Numbered from the stretch's first letter, positions 41,570-51,152 are shown. The stretch is 64,000 nucleotides of DNA from an uncultured Porphyromonadaceae bacterium (GCA_947567425.1 CANOLV010000005.1:59322-123321); one strand, 5' to 3'. Numbers and translations: made by a program. Notes: generated from the letters alone by a model not told the origin.

Positions 41570-42625
41570 TCAGTCGAGCATCAGGCTTATGAAGGGCCTT
41601 ACGGTGGGGAAGTCGAGCAACCGGTGTGTGACCGAGTTGCCGAACACCAACGATGTGAACACCTCCATGTCGATGTCGTAGTCGAGCTTTCCGCCGTAGC
41701 CGTCGTTGATGACGGCACGTCCGCCGTCGATGATATATATATGATTATTCTCGCGTATGATGTCGTCGTGGATTCTTATGGCCATGCTTAGCTTCGGGTA
41801 GGCCGCGGCGAGGATTTCGGCGCATTCATACATGTTGACTATCCTGCCCATGCCGCGCGGGCTGAGATTATAGTCGCGGCTTCCGTAATATCCATATACG
41901 GTGAGCGAATCGCCGGCATATTCCTTGTGGATCTCGTCGAGCAGAGCCTCCTCGGCGTCGGCCGACGCCGCGAGCACATCCATCACGGTCGGTTCGCCGT
42001 CGAGCGGAACGGCGAATCCTATGGCGGCTATCCGTCCGTCGCTGTCGGCGATGGCTGTGGCGCTTCCTCCGCAGGCTGAATTGTCCATCAGTATCTGGTC
42101 GTACTGCCGTCGTGAATGCTGTACGGCGCAGGGCCTGCGGCGCATCATTTCGTCGAAAAAGTCGTAGACTTTCTGCTGCGACAGGTCCGGCACAAGCGTG
42201 TAGCCGCCTTCATGGCGGAAATCGTGGACGGAGGTGTAGTGTTCGATGTCGACGTAGAACACCGGCGAGAATCCGAATTTACCATAGTATTTATATAGCG
42301 ACGGTGAGGCGGGGATAAGTGCGCACATCAGGTCGCCGCGCTCAAACGACTCCCTTACGGCCCTGCGGACGAGCTCGCCCATAAATCCCTGTCCTCTCCA
42401 TCCGGGCAGGGTGGCCGCGCCGCAGATGTAGCTTATGGAACAAGTTACGCCATGAAAGTTCATGGCGTAACGTTGGAGCAGCATTGAGCTGACTACCGCG
42501 CCGTCGTGTTCGATTGTCAACGCGTCGGCATCGGAGTATATCGTGGAAAAAAACATGTCCACGTATTGGTCGGAATCATTGAAGCATTCTTTCCAGATGT
42601 TCAGTATAGCGTCTTTCTTTTTCAT
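41570..42625 (-). CDS. GNAT family N-acetyltransferase (Eis-like)
   Basis: A 351-aa cytoplasmic protein with an N-terminal GNAT domain. The acetyl-CoA-binding loop is in LPGWRGQGFMGELVRRAVRE near 75-95, followed by ALIPASPSLYKYYGKFGFSP, typical of the family. A second, GNAT-like half and a C-terminal SCP2-like region may account for the rest, as in Eis-type enhanced intracellular survival proteins. The substrate is unknown. It starts 55 bp after the DUF4301 gene and probably ends a nitroreductase-DUF4301-GNAT transcript. Confidence 0.8.
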   Translation of the reverse strand: MKKKDAILNIWKECFNDSDQYVDMFFSTIYSDADALTIEHDGAVVSSMLLQRYAMNFHGVTCSISYICGAATLPGWRGQGFMGELVRRAVRESFERGDLMCALIPASPSLYKYYGKFGFSPVFYVDIEHYTSVHDFRHEGGYTLVPDLSQQKVYDFFDEMMRRRPCAVQHSRRQYDQILMDNSACGGSATAIADSDGRIAAIGFAVPLDGEPTVMDVLAASADAEEALLDEIHKEYAGDSLTVYGYYGSRDYNLSPRGMGRIVNMYECAEILAAAYPKLSMAIRIHDDIIRENNHIYIIDGGRAVINDGYGGKLDYDIDMEVFTSLVFGNSVTHRLLDFPTVRPFISLMLD

Positions 42626-42680
42626 GGAATTATAACATCCATAGGACGCCGATGGTTTATCCTGCCAAGTGCGCCGGCAG

Positions 42681-44198
42681 CTACTGGTGGGTGGGGCGCA
42701 GAAGGTCGTTGACGGTCTTGACGGGATTGAACGTGGCGATTGGCACTTCGACGAATACGGTGTTCCAGTCGCTCATGGCGCCGTTCCAGAGCCCGGGCAG
42801 TTCGAGGGCGCGGAGTTCGCGGCCGTTCTTTGACTTTGACGAGATGAAGCCGGTGTCAGGGTCTACGTAGTCGGGGAGGTTGAACTTGTGTCCGAGCGCA
42901 TCCTTAAGGTAGCATACGAGGTCCACGGGGTTAAAGTGCGTGGCTTTGGACAGCATCTCCTTGTATTCGGGATTCTGCGGGTCGATCTGGGTGCTTTCGA
43001 GAATCTGGGGCGATGTGGATCCGTCGGCGTTGTAGGCTATGAACGGGCCACCGCCGGGTTCGCCTTCGTTGCGCACCATGCCGCACACGCGGAGCGGGCG
43101 GTTGAGCTTGTCCTTGATGTAGAGTACGAGGTCCACGTCCTCAAGATGCTTCATCTTCTCGTCGCGGATGTTGAGAGTGTCGTGCATGAACGCGATCATG
43201 TCACGTACATCGTCGATCGAGTAGTCGCCGGAGTTGATCATGCGCAGATACTCCTCGATGCGGTCGTGGGTCTGTATGAGGCATCCTGCGAGCACTTTCT
43301 TATAAAGTATGGTGGCTTCGCGCTGTGCGTCGGGAACTACGTTGTCGATGTTCTTGATGAACACCACGGCTGAATCGATGTCGTTGAGATTCTCTATCAG
43401 CGCTCCGTGTCCGCCCGGACGGAACAGCAGCCTTCCGTCTTCGCGGAACGGTGTGTTGTCGGGATTGACCGCCACAGTGTCGGTCGATTTCTTCTGTTCA
43501 GAGAGCGAAATGCTGTATTTCACGCCGAGCTTCTTCTCCAGAGCCGGCACGGCTTCGGCGATTTTGGCCTCGAAGAGGGCGCGGTGTTCAGGCGAGACGG
43601 TGAAGTGGAGGTTGACCACGCCGTCGCGGTCAGTGGCAGTCTGCGCACCCTCCACGAGATGCTCTTCGAGCGGTGTGCGCGGGCCGTCGGTGTAGGAGTG
43701 GAACTTCAGGAGTCCTTTCGGGAGATTGCCGTAGTTGAGTCCTTCCGGACGGAGCAGGGCGGCTACTATGTCCTTGTATCTTGAGTCCTCGGTCAGAGCG
43801 TTGATGTCCTTGCCGTACAGGCTACGGCAGGCTTCGTCAAGCTCCTTGTAGAATGCGAATTTAGGGAGCTGGGCTATGAACTGGGCCACGTCGCTTTCTG
43901 GCTTGGGCTCGTTGGCCTCACCTTCGAGGAATCCGAACAGCGACTTGAACATTCGCGATGCGGCACCGGAGGCCGGCACGAACTTGAACACTTCGCCTCC
44001 GTGTGAGAGGTATTCGTCCCACCGGTCTGCGGCGGCTTTGCGTTCGGCATCTCCGAGGGCGAGTATGCCGTTGCCCACGCGGGCAGTGTCAAGGATTTTA
44101 AGGTATGGGAATCCGGTTTCGAACCGTTTGATCTGTGCTTGAAGCGTCTCCGGGCTTATGCCTTTCTCTTCAAGGGTCTTAACATCTTCTGGTAGCAT
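42681..44198 (-). CDS. DUF4301 family protein
   Basis: A 505-aa cytoplasmic protein matching the DUF4301 family, widespread in Bacteroidetes. Recognisable blocks are FVPASGAASRMFKSLFGFLEG near 95, FHSYTDGPRTPLEEHLVEGA near 185, LLFRPGGHGALIENLNDID near 265 and the KNIDNVVPD stretch. The G/S-rich VPASGAASRM and RPGGHGALI resemble nucleotide-sugar pyrophosphorylase loops, so a nucleotidyltransferase-like fold is possible. No activity is established to my knowledge. No signal peptide. Confidence 0.82.
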   Translation of the reverse strand: MLPEDVKTLEEKGISPETLQAQIKRFETGFPYLKILDTARVGNGILALGDAERKAAADRWDEYLSHGGEVFKFVPASGAASRMFKSLFGFLEGEANEPKPESDVAQFIAQLPKFAFYKELDEACRSLYGKDINALTEDSRYKDIVAALLRPEGLNYGNLPKGLLKFHSYTDGPRTPLEEHLVEGAQTATDRDGVVNLHFTVSPEHRALFEAKIAEAVPALEKKLGVKYSISLSEQKKSTDTVAVNPDNTPFREDGRLLFRPGGHGALIENLNDIDSAVVFIKNIDNVVPDAQREATILYKKVLAGCLIQTHDRIEEYLRMINSGDYSIDDVRDMIAFMHDTLNIRDEKMKHLEDVDLVLYIKDKLNRPLRVCGMVRNEGEPGGGPFIAYNADGSTSPQILESTQIDPQNPEYKEMLSKATHFNPVDLVCYLKDALGHKFNLPDYVDPDTGFISSKSKNGRELRALELPGLWNGAMSDWNTVFVEVPIATFNPVKTVNDLLRPTHQ

Positions 44199-44258
44199 AG
44201 TTTACAGGGTTTTATAAGTACATTTTTTAGTGTTTGCTGTCAAGTCCGTCGGCCGGAA

Positions 44259-45038
44259 TCATTGTTTGCGTGGCAGGAAGTCCTTGATGAACTCAGCGAG
44301 GATGGCCGAGAAAGTCTCGTTGTTTGAGCGCGGGTATCTGACGTCGGCGTAGACCTGCGCGAGAGTCTGTTTGGCATTTTCTTCGATAAACCTGCGGCTC
44401 TCTTCGAGGGCTTCCTTCTCGGCATAAATGCGCCGGATGTCGAGGTCGGAGTATTGGCTGTAGGATCCTTCGTGTATGATTGCATCGATGGGCAGGCGGT
44501 CGGATGCCGCCGATTCGCCGTCGGGGTATCCGATGGTTATGGTGGTCAGCGGAATCACCCTTTCCGGCAGATTGAGCGCTTTGGCTATGTCCGGGGCGGT
44601 GAATGTGGTGGTGCCGAGGTAGCAGCATCCGAGTCCGTGCATTTCGGCGAGAGTGTTGAACTGCTGAGCGAAGAGCGCGGTGTCGAGTATGCCGTACATG
44701 AGCGACTGCAGATTGTCGAATCCGGGAACTGCGTCGTTGACTTCGCACCAACGGACGAATCTGTTCAGGTCGACGCAGAATGTCAGCACCGCCGAGCATC
44801 CGGTGACCTGCGGCTGGTTGAAGTGCATCGGCGCGAGAGCCTTCTTGCCTTCGTCGTCGCGGGTGACGATCACGGAGTAGAGCTGCATGTTGCCCGTGGT
44901 GGGCGCGTGTGATGCTTCTTCGAGGAGCCGGTAGATCAGTTCGGCCGGCACTTCTTCCGGAGAGTAGCGCCGGACCGTGCGCCTCGACAGCGAGTAGCTG
45001 TCGATATCCGGCATTGTATTGTCTTGATGATGTGTCAT
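44259..45038 (-). CDS. Nitroreductase family flavoprotein
   Basis: A 259-aa FMN-dependent oxidoreductase of the nitroreductase superfamily. It begins SLSRRTVRRYSPEEVP, the conserved FMN-binding arginine region. ASHAPTTGNMQLYSVIV follows, then MHGLGCCYLGTTTFTAPDIA near 160 and ITIGYPDGESA. Overall it resembles NfsA-type NADPH-linked enzymes. The natural substrate is unknown; such enzymes reduce quinones and nitro compounds. An alternative start is 45014 (MPDIDSYS). Promoter 27 bp upstream, DUF4301 gene 60 bp downstream. Confidence 0.87.
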   Translation of the reverse strand: MTHHQDNTMPDIDSYSLSRRTVRRYSPEEVPAELIYRLLEEASHAPTTGNMQLYSVIVTRDDEGKKALAPMHFNQPQVTGCSAVLTFCVDLNRFVRWCEVNDAVPGFDNLQSLMYGILDTALFAQQFNTLAEMHGLGCCYLGTTTFTAPDIAKALNLPERVIPLTTITIGYPDGESAASDRLPIDAIIHEGSYSQYSDLDIRRIYAEKEALEESRRFIEENAKQTLAQVYADVRYPRSNNETFSAILAEFIKDFLPRKQ

Positions 45039-45064
45039 ATTCGCAAATGAATTTGATTATTTCA

Positions 45065-45095
45065 CGAATTTACGATTTATAGTTTGAAACGCAAA
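45065..45095 (-). promoter_or_regulatory. Promoter of the nitroreductase gene
   Basis: On the minus strand TTTG (45095-45092), 19 bp, TAAATTCG (45072-45065), one base off the -7 consensus. The start near 45058 is 20 bp before the ATG. The following 45096-45295 shows no gene or motif. Confidence 0.6.
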
Positions 45096-45295
45096 ATTTT
45101 TTATAAAGTTGTATGCCGGCGGCCATGCCGAGGCGTAATGGGTTGAGATACAAAAAATTCCGACCGGGCGGTCGACGATGTTTGCCGCTTTGGGAAACTT
45201 TATTGACATTGTTAAAATGTAAATCGCTGATAATCAGTATGAGTTGAATATTTCCGGAAAACTTATCTACATTTTTGAATAAAAATGGATTCCGA

Positions 45296-45327
45296 TTTGG
45301 CGGACTGAAAATTAATTGCCTACTTTG
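45296..45327 (+). promoter_or_regulatory. Promoter of the ribonucleotide reductase gene
   Basis: TTTG (45296-45299), 21 bp, TACTTTG (45321-45327; one base short between TA and TTTG). The start would be near 45334. No cobalamin riboswitch and no NrdR-box pair is seen in the roughly 120-nt leader. Confidence 0.6.
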
Positions 45328-45452
45328 CAGAGTAATTCTTTTTGCAACCTATCCGTGGCTGTGGGCGCTATGTGTATTATGCCTCAGTCTCTTAATCTAA
45401 CTATAAACACCATTATTTAGTAAAAATTCAACCTCTCTAATATTTAAATGTT

Positions 45453-47984
45453 GTGAACAACAATAACTACACATTCGATGAAGCTCAGAGCGCCTCTCTT
45501 GAATATTTCGGGGGCGACGAGCTTGCATCGCGCGTATGGGTGACAAAGTATGCCCTTAAGGACTCGTTCGGACATATCTTCGAGAAGACTCCGGACGACA
45601 TGCACCGCCGAATCGCGTCGGAGATAGCCCGCATAGAGAATAAGTATGCCAATCCGATGAGCGAGGACGAGGTGTTTGAGCTGTTGCGTGACTTCAGGTA
45701 TGTCGTGCCTCAGGGCAGTCCGATGACCGGAATCGGCAACCACTATCAGGTGGGTTCGCTGAGCAACTGTTTCGTGATCGGCCTTGACGGTGCGCCGGAC
45801 TCTTACGGCGGCATCATGCGTGTCGACGAGGAGCAGGTACAGCTGATGAAGCGCCGCGGAGGAGTGGGGCATGACCTCAGCCATCTGCGTCCGAAAGGAA
45901 TGCCTGTCAAGAACTCGGCTTTGACTTCGACGGGCCTTGTGCCGTTCATGGAGCGCTACTCAAACTCGACGCGTGAAGTGGCACAGGACGGACGTCGCGG
46001 AGCATTGATGATGACTGTCAGCATAAAGCATCCCGACAGCGAGGCGTTTATCGACGCCAAGATGGTAGAAGGTAAGGTCACCGGAGCCAACGTGTCGGTG
46101 CGCATCGACGACGACTTCATGCAGGCCGCTGTCGACCGCAAGCCTTATATGCAGCAGTTTCCGGTCGACGCTCAGGATCCGTCGGTCAAGCAGGAGGTGG
46201 ATGCGGCCGCCATCTGGGCCAAGATAGTGCATAATGCATGGAAGTCGGCCGAGCCCGGCGTGCTGTTCTGGGACACTATCACCCGCGAGTCGGTGCCCGA
46301 CTGCTATGCCGACCTCGGGTTCAAGACCATATCCACTAATCCCTGCGGCGAGATTCCGCTATGTCCATACGACAGCTGCCGACTGCTGGCCATCAATCTG
46401 TATAGCTATGTCAAGAATCCGTTTACGGATCAGGCCGAGTTTGACTTCGACCTTTTCCGCGACCACGTGGCCAAGGCCCAGCGCATAATGGACGACATCA
46501 TCGACCTGGAGATGGAGAAGATAGACACTATCATCGAGAAGGTGGATTCGGATCCTGAAATGGCCGAAGTCAAGACCACCGAACGCCATCTTTGGGAAAA
46601 GATCAAGGCCAAGACTTTGAAGGGCCGCCGCACGGGTGTCGGCACCACCGCCGAGGGTGATATGATAGCGGCCATGGGGTTGCGTTACGGCACTCCCGAA
46701 GCCACCGACTTCTCTGAACGCGTACACCGCGAGCTGGCATTGGCCGCCTACGGATCGTCGGTTCAGCTGGCCGCCGAGCGCGGTGCTTTTGAGATCTACG
46801 ATTCAGCACGCGAGGTCGCAAATCCGTTTATCAACCGCCTTAAGGAGGCATCGCCCGAACTTTACGACAAGATGATGAAGTCGGGACGCCGAAATATAGC
46901 ATGCCTTACCATAGCGCCTACCGGGACCACGAGCCTGATGACGCGCACCACTTCCGGTATAGAGCCGGTGTTTATGCCGGTCTACAAGCGTCGGCGCAAG
47001 GTGAATCCGAATGATCCGGACGTGCGCATCGATTATGTCGACGACACCGGCGACGCCTTTGAAGAGTATATAGTGTATCATCCGAAGTTCCTTACATGGA
47101 TGGAGGTCAACGGCATCGAACGCCGCGACAACTACACTCAGGAGGAGCTTGACGAGCTTGTGGCCAAGTCGCCTTATCATAAGGCTACGGCCAATGAGAT
47201 CGACTGGCTCGAAAAGGTAAAGATGCAGGGCCGCATCCAGAAGTGGGTGGACCACTCGATAAGCGTCACCATCAATCTGCCTTCGGATGTTAGCGAGGAG
47301 CTTGTCAACAAGCTTTATGTCGAGGCATGGCGATGCGGCTGCAAAGGGTGTACGGTCTACCGCGACGGATCGCGCTCGGGTGTGCTCGTGGCTGTGGAGA
47401 AGAAGCAGAGCGCGGCACCGGTGTCGCTGGCTCCCCACGTGGTGAAGCGTCCTATAGAGCTGGAGGCCGACGTGGTGCGTTTCCAGAACAATAAGGAGAA
47501 GTGGATAGCATTCGTGGGTCTGGTCGACGGCCGTCCGTATGAGATCTTCACCGGTCTGGCCGACGACGAAGATGGTATATTCTGTCCGAAGAGCGTCACC
47601 AAGGGCAAGATCATCAAGGCTGTAGGCGAGGACGGCACGAAGCGTTATGACTTCCAGTTTATCAACAAGCGTGGATATAAGACCACTATCGAGGGACTGT
47701 CGGATAAGTTCAACCCGGAGTATTGGAATTATGCCAAGCTCATATCGGGAGTGCTCCGCTACGGCATGCCTATCGATCAGGTGCTTAAGCTCGTAGGAGG
47801 ATTGGAACTTGACAGCCAGTCGATCAACACGTGGAAGATGGGAGTGGAACGTGCCCTTAAGAAGTATCTGCCCAACGGAATGCAGGCAAGGGGCCAGAAG
47901 TGTCCCAACTGCGGCAACGAGACTCTGATCTATCAGGAAGGGTGTCTGATCTGTACATCGTGCGGCACGTCAAAGTGCGGCTGA
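45453..47984 (+). CDS. nrdJ: Adenosylcobalamin-dependent (class II) ribonucleotide reductase
   Basis: An 843-aa class II reductase that makes deoxyribonucleotides using an AdoCbl radical, independent of oxygen. Landmarks are SLSNCFVIGL with a redox cysteine, the active-site block STNPCGEIPLCPYDSCRL near 295, the radical-site region IAPTGTTSLMTRTTSGIEP and a Cys-rich zinc-ribbon tail (CPNCGNETL, CLICTSCGTSKCG). The start is GTG at 45453; the overlapping ATG TTG TGA at 45448 forms a two-codon frame whose stop shares GTGA with the start. A terminator follows. Confidence 0.94.
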   Translation: MNNNNYTFDEAQSASLEYFGGDELASRVWVTKYALKDSFGHIFEKTPDDMHRRIASEIARIENKYANPMSEDEVFELLRDFRYVVPQGSPMTGIGNHYQVGSLSNCFVIGLDGAPDSYGGIMRVDEEQVQLMKRRGGVGHDLSHLRPKGMPVKNSALTSTGLVPFMERYSNSTREVAQDGRRGALMMTVSIKHPDSEAFIDAKMVEGKVTGANVSVRIDDDFMQAAVDRKPYMQQFPVDAQDPSVKQEVDAAAIWAKIVHNAWKSAEPGVLFWDTITRESVPDCYADLGFKTISTNPCGEIPLCPYDSCRLLAINLYSYVKNPFTDQAEFDFDLFRDHVAKAQRIMDDIIDLEMEKIDTIIEKVDSDPEMAEVKTTERHLWEKIKAKTLKGRRTGVGTTAEGDMIAAMGLRYGTPEATDFSERVHRELALAAYGSSVQLAAERGAFEIYDSAREVANPFINRLKEASPELYDKMMKSGRRNIACLTIAPTGTTSLMTRTTSGIEPVFMPVYKRRRKVNPNDPDVRIDYVDDTGDAFEEYIVYHPKFLTWMEVNGIERRDNYTQEELDELVAKSPYHKATANEIDWLEKVKMQGRIQKWVDHSISVTINLPSDVSEELVNKLYVEAWRCGCKGCTVYRDGSRSGVLVAVEKKQSAAPVSLAPHVVKRPIELEADVVRFQNNKEKWIAFVGLVDGRPYEIFTGLADDEDGIFCPKSVTKGKIIKAVGEDGTKRYDFQFINKRGYKTTIEGLSDKFNPEYWNYAKLISGVLRYGMPIDQVLKLVGGLELDSQSINTWKMGVERALKKYLPNGMQARGQKCPNCGNETLIYQEGCLICTSCGTSKCG

Positions 47985-48005
47985 TAGTCAATCAATATCG
48001 AAAAA

Positions 48006-48049
48006 ATGGTCTGCGGGGCGAAAAAAATTCCTTCGCAGGCCATCTTTTT
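48006..48049 (+). terminator. nrdJ terminator
   Basis: ATGGTCTGCG (48006-48015) pairs with CGCAGGCCAT (48034-48043), ten pairs with one G-U, followed by CTTTTT. Between it and malQ (48050-48175) only a -7-like TAACTTTA (48063-48070) without a -33 box is visible. Confidence 0.85.
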
Positions 48050-48175
48050 ATGTAATTCTAATTAACTTTACTGCCTCTACATTCATTATTATATATAAGG
48101 GGAAAGATGCGCCCCGGCGCAGAATTCTCCGTGTGATTCTAAAGAGTAACTGAAATTCAATAATATCTAATTAAC

Positions 48176-50854
48176 ATGAGAATTAGTTTTAATATCGATT
48201 ATCGTACCCAATGGGGAGAGTCGGTGTATATCTGCGGCGATATACCCCAATTGGGCTATGGCGACGAATCGCGGGCCCTGAAGATGGAGCTTGACGGAGT
48301 GGGCTTATGGTCGCTGACCGTCGAGGCCCCTGACGATGTACAGACATTTGACTACCGCTATCTCGTGCGCGGCGACGACGGGCATGTGAGGCGCGAGTGG
48401 GGCGATGCGCACCGTCTGGTGGTCGGTGCCGGCATACCGGGCTATGAGGTCTATGACCGGTGGCAGGATATGCCGTATGACAAGCCTTACTATTCGTCGG
48501 TGTTTGTCAACTGCATCAACCGCCGCGACCACAGGATGTGTCCTGTCGAACCTCACGGGCAGTCGATCACACTGCGTGTGATGGCTCCGATGGTGGGCAG
48601 TGGCGAGGAGCTTGCCGTGTGCGGCGACTGCGAGGCGCTGGGCCGTTGGAATCCGGCGCGGGCCCTGGTGCTCGACGACTGCAATTTCCCGGAATGGAGC
48701 ATAACCCTCGACCTTAAGGAGCTTGACATACCTTTCCGCTACAAGTTTATCATACTGAAGAAGGAGAGCGGCGAGGTGCTTGCATGGGAGGGTGGCGACA
48801 ACCGCGTGATGAATATCGTGCCTGAGCATAAGAGCTCGGCGCTGGTCATCTCCGGCCTGAGGTTCAACAATTCGCGTCCGGCCTGGCATGGTGCCGGTGT
48901 GGCGATTCCGGTGTTCTCTGTCAGAAGCGACGAGGACTTCGGCGTGGGCGACTTCTTCGACTTGAAGAAGATGGTCGACTGGGCAGTGCGAACCGGTCAG
49001 AAATTCCTTCAGATACTGCCTATCAACGACACCACCATGACCCATACATGGACCGACTCATATCCTTATAACGCCAATTCGACCTTCGCCCTTCATCCGA
49101 TGTATCTGCGTGTGAGCGAGCTCGGACTGCCTGCCGACCCTGCGCGCCGGCAGTATTTCGAGGATCTGAGGCATGAACTCAATGCTCTGCCGACGGTCGA
49201 CTATGAGCGTGTCAACAATGCCAAGAACGAGTATACCCGCGAGATTTTCGCCCAGGAGGGGAGCAAGACGCTCGAATCGTCCGACTTCAAGCAGTTTGTG
49301 GATAAGAACGCCGCGTGGCTTACGCCGTATGCGGCATTCTGCGTGCTGCGCGATCTGAACGGCACTCCTGAGTTCGGCAAGTGGGGCGAGTATGCGGTGT
49401 ATGACGCGGACAAAGTGGCCGACTTTATCGCCGGAAATCAGGACGCGATAAACTATGTGTACTATATCCAGTATCACCTCGACAAGCAGATGCGCGAAGT
49501 GCACGACTATGCCGGCGAACGGGGAGTGGCCTTCAAGGGCGACATTCCTATCGGCATATCGCGCGACAGCGTGGACGCGTGGATAGATCCGCGTCTGTTC
49601 AACATGGACTGCCAGGCGGGCGCTCCTCCTGACGACTTCTCGGTGCTCGGTCAGAACTGGGGCTTCCCGACATATAATTGGGAAGAGATGTCGAAGGACG
49701 GTTTTGCGTGGTGGAAGGCGCGGTTCCGCAAGATGGCCGAATATTTCGACGCTTACAGGATCGACCACGTACTCGGATTCTTCCGTATATGGCAGATACC
49801 GATGGATGCCGTGCATGGACTTCTGGGCGTGTTTAATCCGGCGTTGCCATATTCGCCCGACGAGCTGCGGTCGAACTATGACTTCTGGATCGACGTAGAC
49901 CTCCAGACCACCCCGTTCATAATGGACTACTTCCTTTACGACTTCTTCGGTGAATATACCGAGGAGGCGAAGCGGCGCTTCCTTATCAGCGTGGGCTACG
50001 GACGCTACAAGCTCCGTCCGGAGTTTGACACGCAGCGCAAGATAGCCGACTATTTCGCAGGCGAGGATAAGGATGAGAAGAACGCACGTCTGTGCAATGC
50101 CCTGCTCGGCCTGGTAGACGAAGTGCTGTTCATCGAGGATCCGTATGAGAAGGGCAAATATCATCCGCGCATAGCGGGTCAGTTCACGTATATCTACAGG
50201 TCGCTGACCGACTATGAAAAGTGGTGCTTCAACCGCCTGTACAACGACTTCTACTATCATCGCCACAACGACTTCTGGTACGGCAAGGCGATGTGGAAGC
50301 TGCCGCCTCTTCTTGAGGCCACTTCGATGCTGACCTGCGCCGAGGACTTGGGAATGATACCCGACTGCGTTCCTGCTGTGATGAACCAGCTGCAGATGCT
50401 GTCGCTTGAGATACAGCGTATGCCGAAGGATCCGCAGGCCAAGTTCGGCAACACGTGGTCATATCCCTATCTATCGGTCTGCACGACTTCGACCCACGAC
50501 ATGGGCGGCATACGCCAATGGTGGGAAGAGGACCGCGAGGTGACGCAACGCTACTTCAACGAAGTGCTTCACGAAGGCGGCGAGGCGCCGAAGTATGCCG
50601 AGCCGTGGATATGCGACAAGATTCTGACGCTTAATCTGCATGCGCCGTCGATGCTCGCCATATTCCCGCTTCAGGACTGGCTGTCGGCCAGCGGCGCACT
50701 GCGCAGGGAGGATCCGCGCGAGGAACTGATCAATATTCCGGCCAATCCGCGGCATTACTGGCGCTACCGCATGCACCTGACGGTGGATGAGCTGCTCGAC
50801 GCCGACGAGTTCAACGACTATATGCGCGATAAGATCCGCAATTCGGGCAGATAA
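48176..50854 (+). CDS. malQ: 4-alpha-glucanotransferase with two CBM20 domains (DPE2 type)
   Basis: An 892-aa GH77 amylomaltase. Two starch-binding CBM20 modules come first (about 1-115, ISFNIDYRTQWGESVYICGD; and 125-240, ITLRVMAPMVGSGEELAVCGD). The GH77 barrel follows, starting GVAIPVFSVRSDEDFGVGDF. Catalytic elements are the nucleophile aspartate in AYRIDHVLGFFR, the acid/base glutamate in CAEDLGMIP and the third acid in TTSTHDMGGIR. The layout equals plant DPE2 and its Bacteroidetes relatives, which act on maltose and branched glucans. It works in the cytoplasm on glycogen or starch products; no signal peptide. Confidence 0.94.
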   Translation: MRISFNIDYRTQWGESVYICGDIPQLGYGDESRALKMELDGVGLWSLTVEAPDDVQTFDYRYLVRGDDGHVRREWGDAHRLVVGAGIPGYEVYDRWQDMPYDKPYYSSVFVNCINRRDHRMCPVEPHGQSITLRVMAPMVGSGEELAVCGDCEALGRWNPARALVLDDCNFPEWSITLDLKELDIPFRYKFIILKKESGEVLAWEGGDNRVMNIVPEHKSSALVISGLRFNNSRPAWHGAGVAIPVFSVRSDEDFGVGDFFDLKKMVDWAVRTGQKFLQILPINDTTMTHTWTDSYPYNANSTFALHPMYLRVSELGLPADPARRQYFEDLRHELNALPTVDYERVNNAKNEYTREIFAQEGSKTLESSDFKQFVDKNAAWLTPYAAFCVLRDLNGTPEFGKWGEYAVYDADKVADFIAGNQDAINYVYYIQYHLDKQMREVHDYAGERGVAFKGDIPIGISRDSVDAWIDPRLFNMDCQAGAPPDDFSVLGQNWGFPTYNWEEMSKDGFAWWKARFRKMAEYFDAYRIDHVLGFFRIWQIPMDAVHGLLGVFNPALPYSPDELRSNYDFWIDVDLQTTPFIMDYFLYDFFGEYTEEAKRRFLISVGYGRYKLRPEFDTQRKIADYFAGEDKDEKNARLCNALLGLVDEVLFIEDPYEKGKYHPRIAGQFTYIYRSLTDYEKWCFNRLYNDFYYHRHNDFWYGKAMWKLPPLLEATSMLTCAEDLGMIPDCVPAVMNQLQMLSLEIQRMPKDPQAKFGNTWSYPYLSVCTTSTHDMGGIRQWWEEDREVTQRYFNEVLHEGGEAPKYAEPWICDKILTLNLHAPSMLAIFPLQDWLSASGALRREDPREELINIPANPRHYWRYRMHLTVDELLDADEFNDYMRDKIRNSGR

Positions 50855-50881
50855 AGTCTGTAAGGATATTATATAAAAGAT

Positions 50882-50915
50882 GAAGGGTGATGCGTCGGCC
50901 GACGTGTCACCCTTC
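50882..50915 (+). terminator. malQ terminator hairpin
   Basis: GAAGGGTGA (50882-50890) pairs perfectly with TCACCCTTC (50907-50915); the loop holds a further GTCGG/CCGAC stem. GTGGTGTTTTG follows, a weak T run. It starts 27 bp after the malQ stop. Confidence 0.7.
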
Positions 50916-51050
50916 GTGGTGTTTTGCGGAGAAGAAATGGATGTCAAGTTTGATCTCCGCGGAAATAAAAACAATCTAAGCTACCTCAGAAAAATGTATC
51001 ATCAAACAATTTTTAGGAAAACGCTTATCAAGTTTATTCTTTTGTCCGGC

Positions 51051-51152
51051 GGACGCACGAGCCGTGCGTCCCTACGTTTTAGACTCAATGCACGAGCCGT
51101 GCGTCCCTGCGTTTTAGACTCAATGCACGAGCCGTGCGTCACTGCGTTTTGG
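51051..51152. repeat. Tandem 35-bp repeats carrying the GGACGCACG palindrome
   Basis: Units begin at 51055, 51090 and 51125, the last cut at 51152. Each holds GCACGAGCCGTGCGTCC (51055-51071 in the first; the third has one change, TCACT for TCCCT), then CTACGTTTTAGACTCAAT or a near copy. The palindrome is the same family as 38850-38870. It lies between the convergent malQ and GH16 genes, 110 bp after the GH16 stop at most, and may help end both transcripts. Nothing else is seen in 50916-51180. Confidence 0.85.

Noticed and set aside
45328-45452. Cobalamin riboswitch before nrdJ
   Set aside because: Searched because the enzyme uses B12, but no B12 box or riboswitch core is present in the leader.
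49058-50266. 402-codon minus-strand frame opposite malQ
   Set aside because: Antisense shadow within the GH77 coding region; the sense frame has all catalytic motifs.
51055-51152. Possible CRISPR array
   Set aside because: Only three head-to-tail 35-bp units, with no variable spacers and no cas genes; it is a tandem palindromic repeat.
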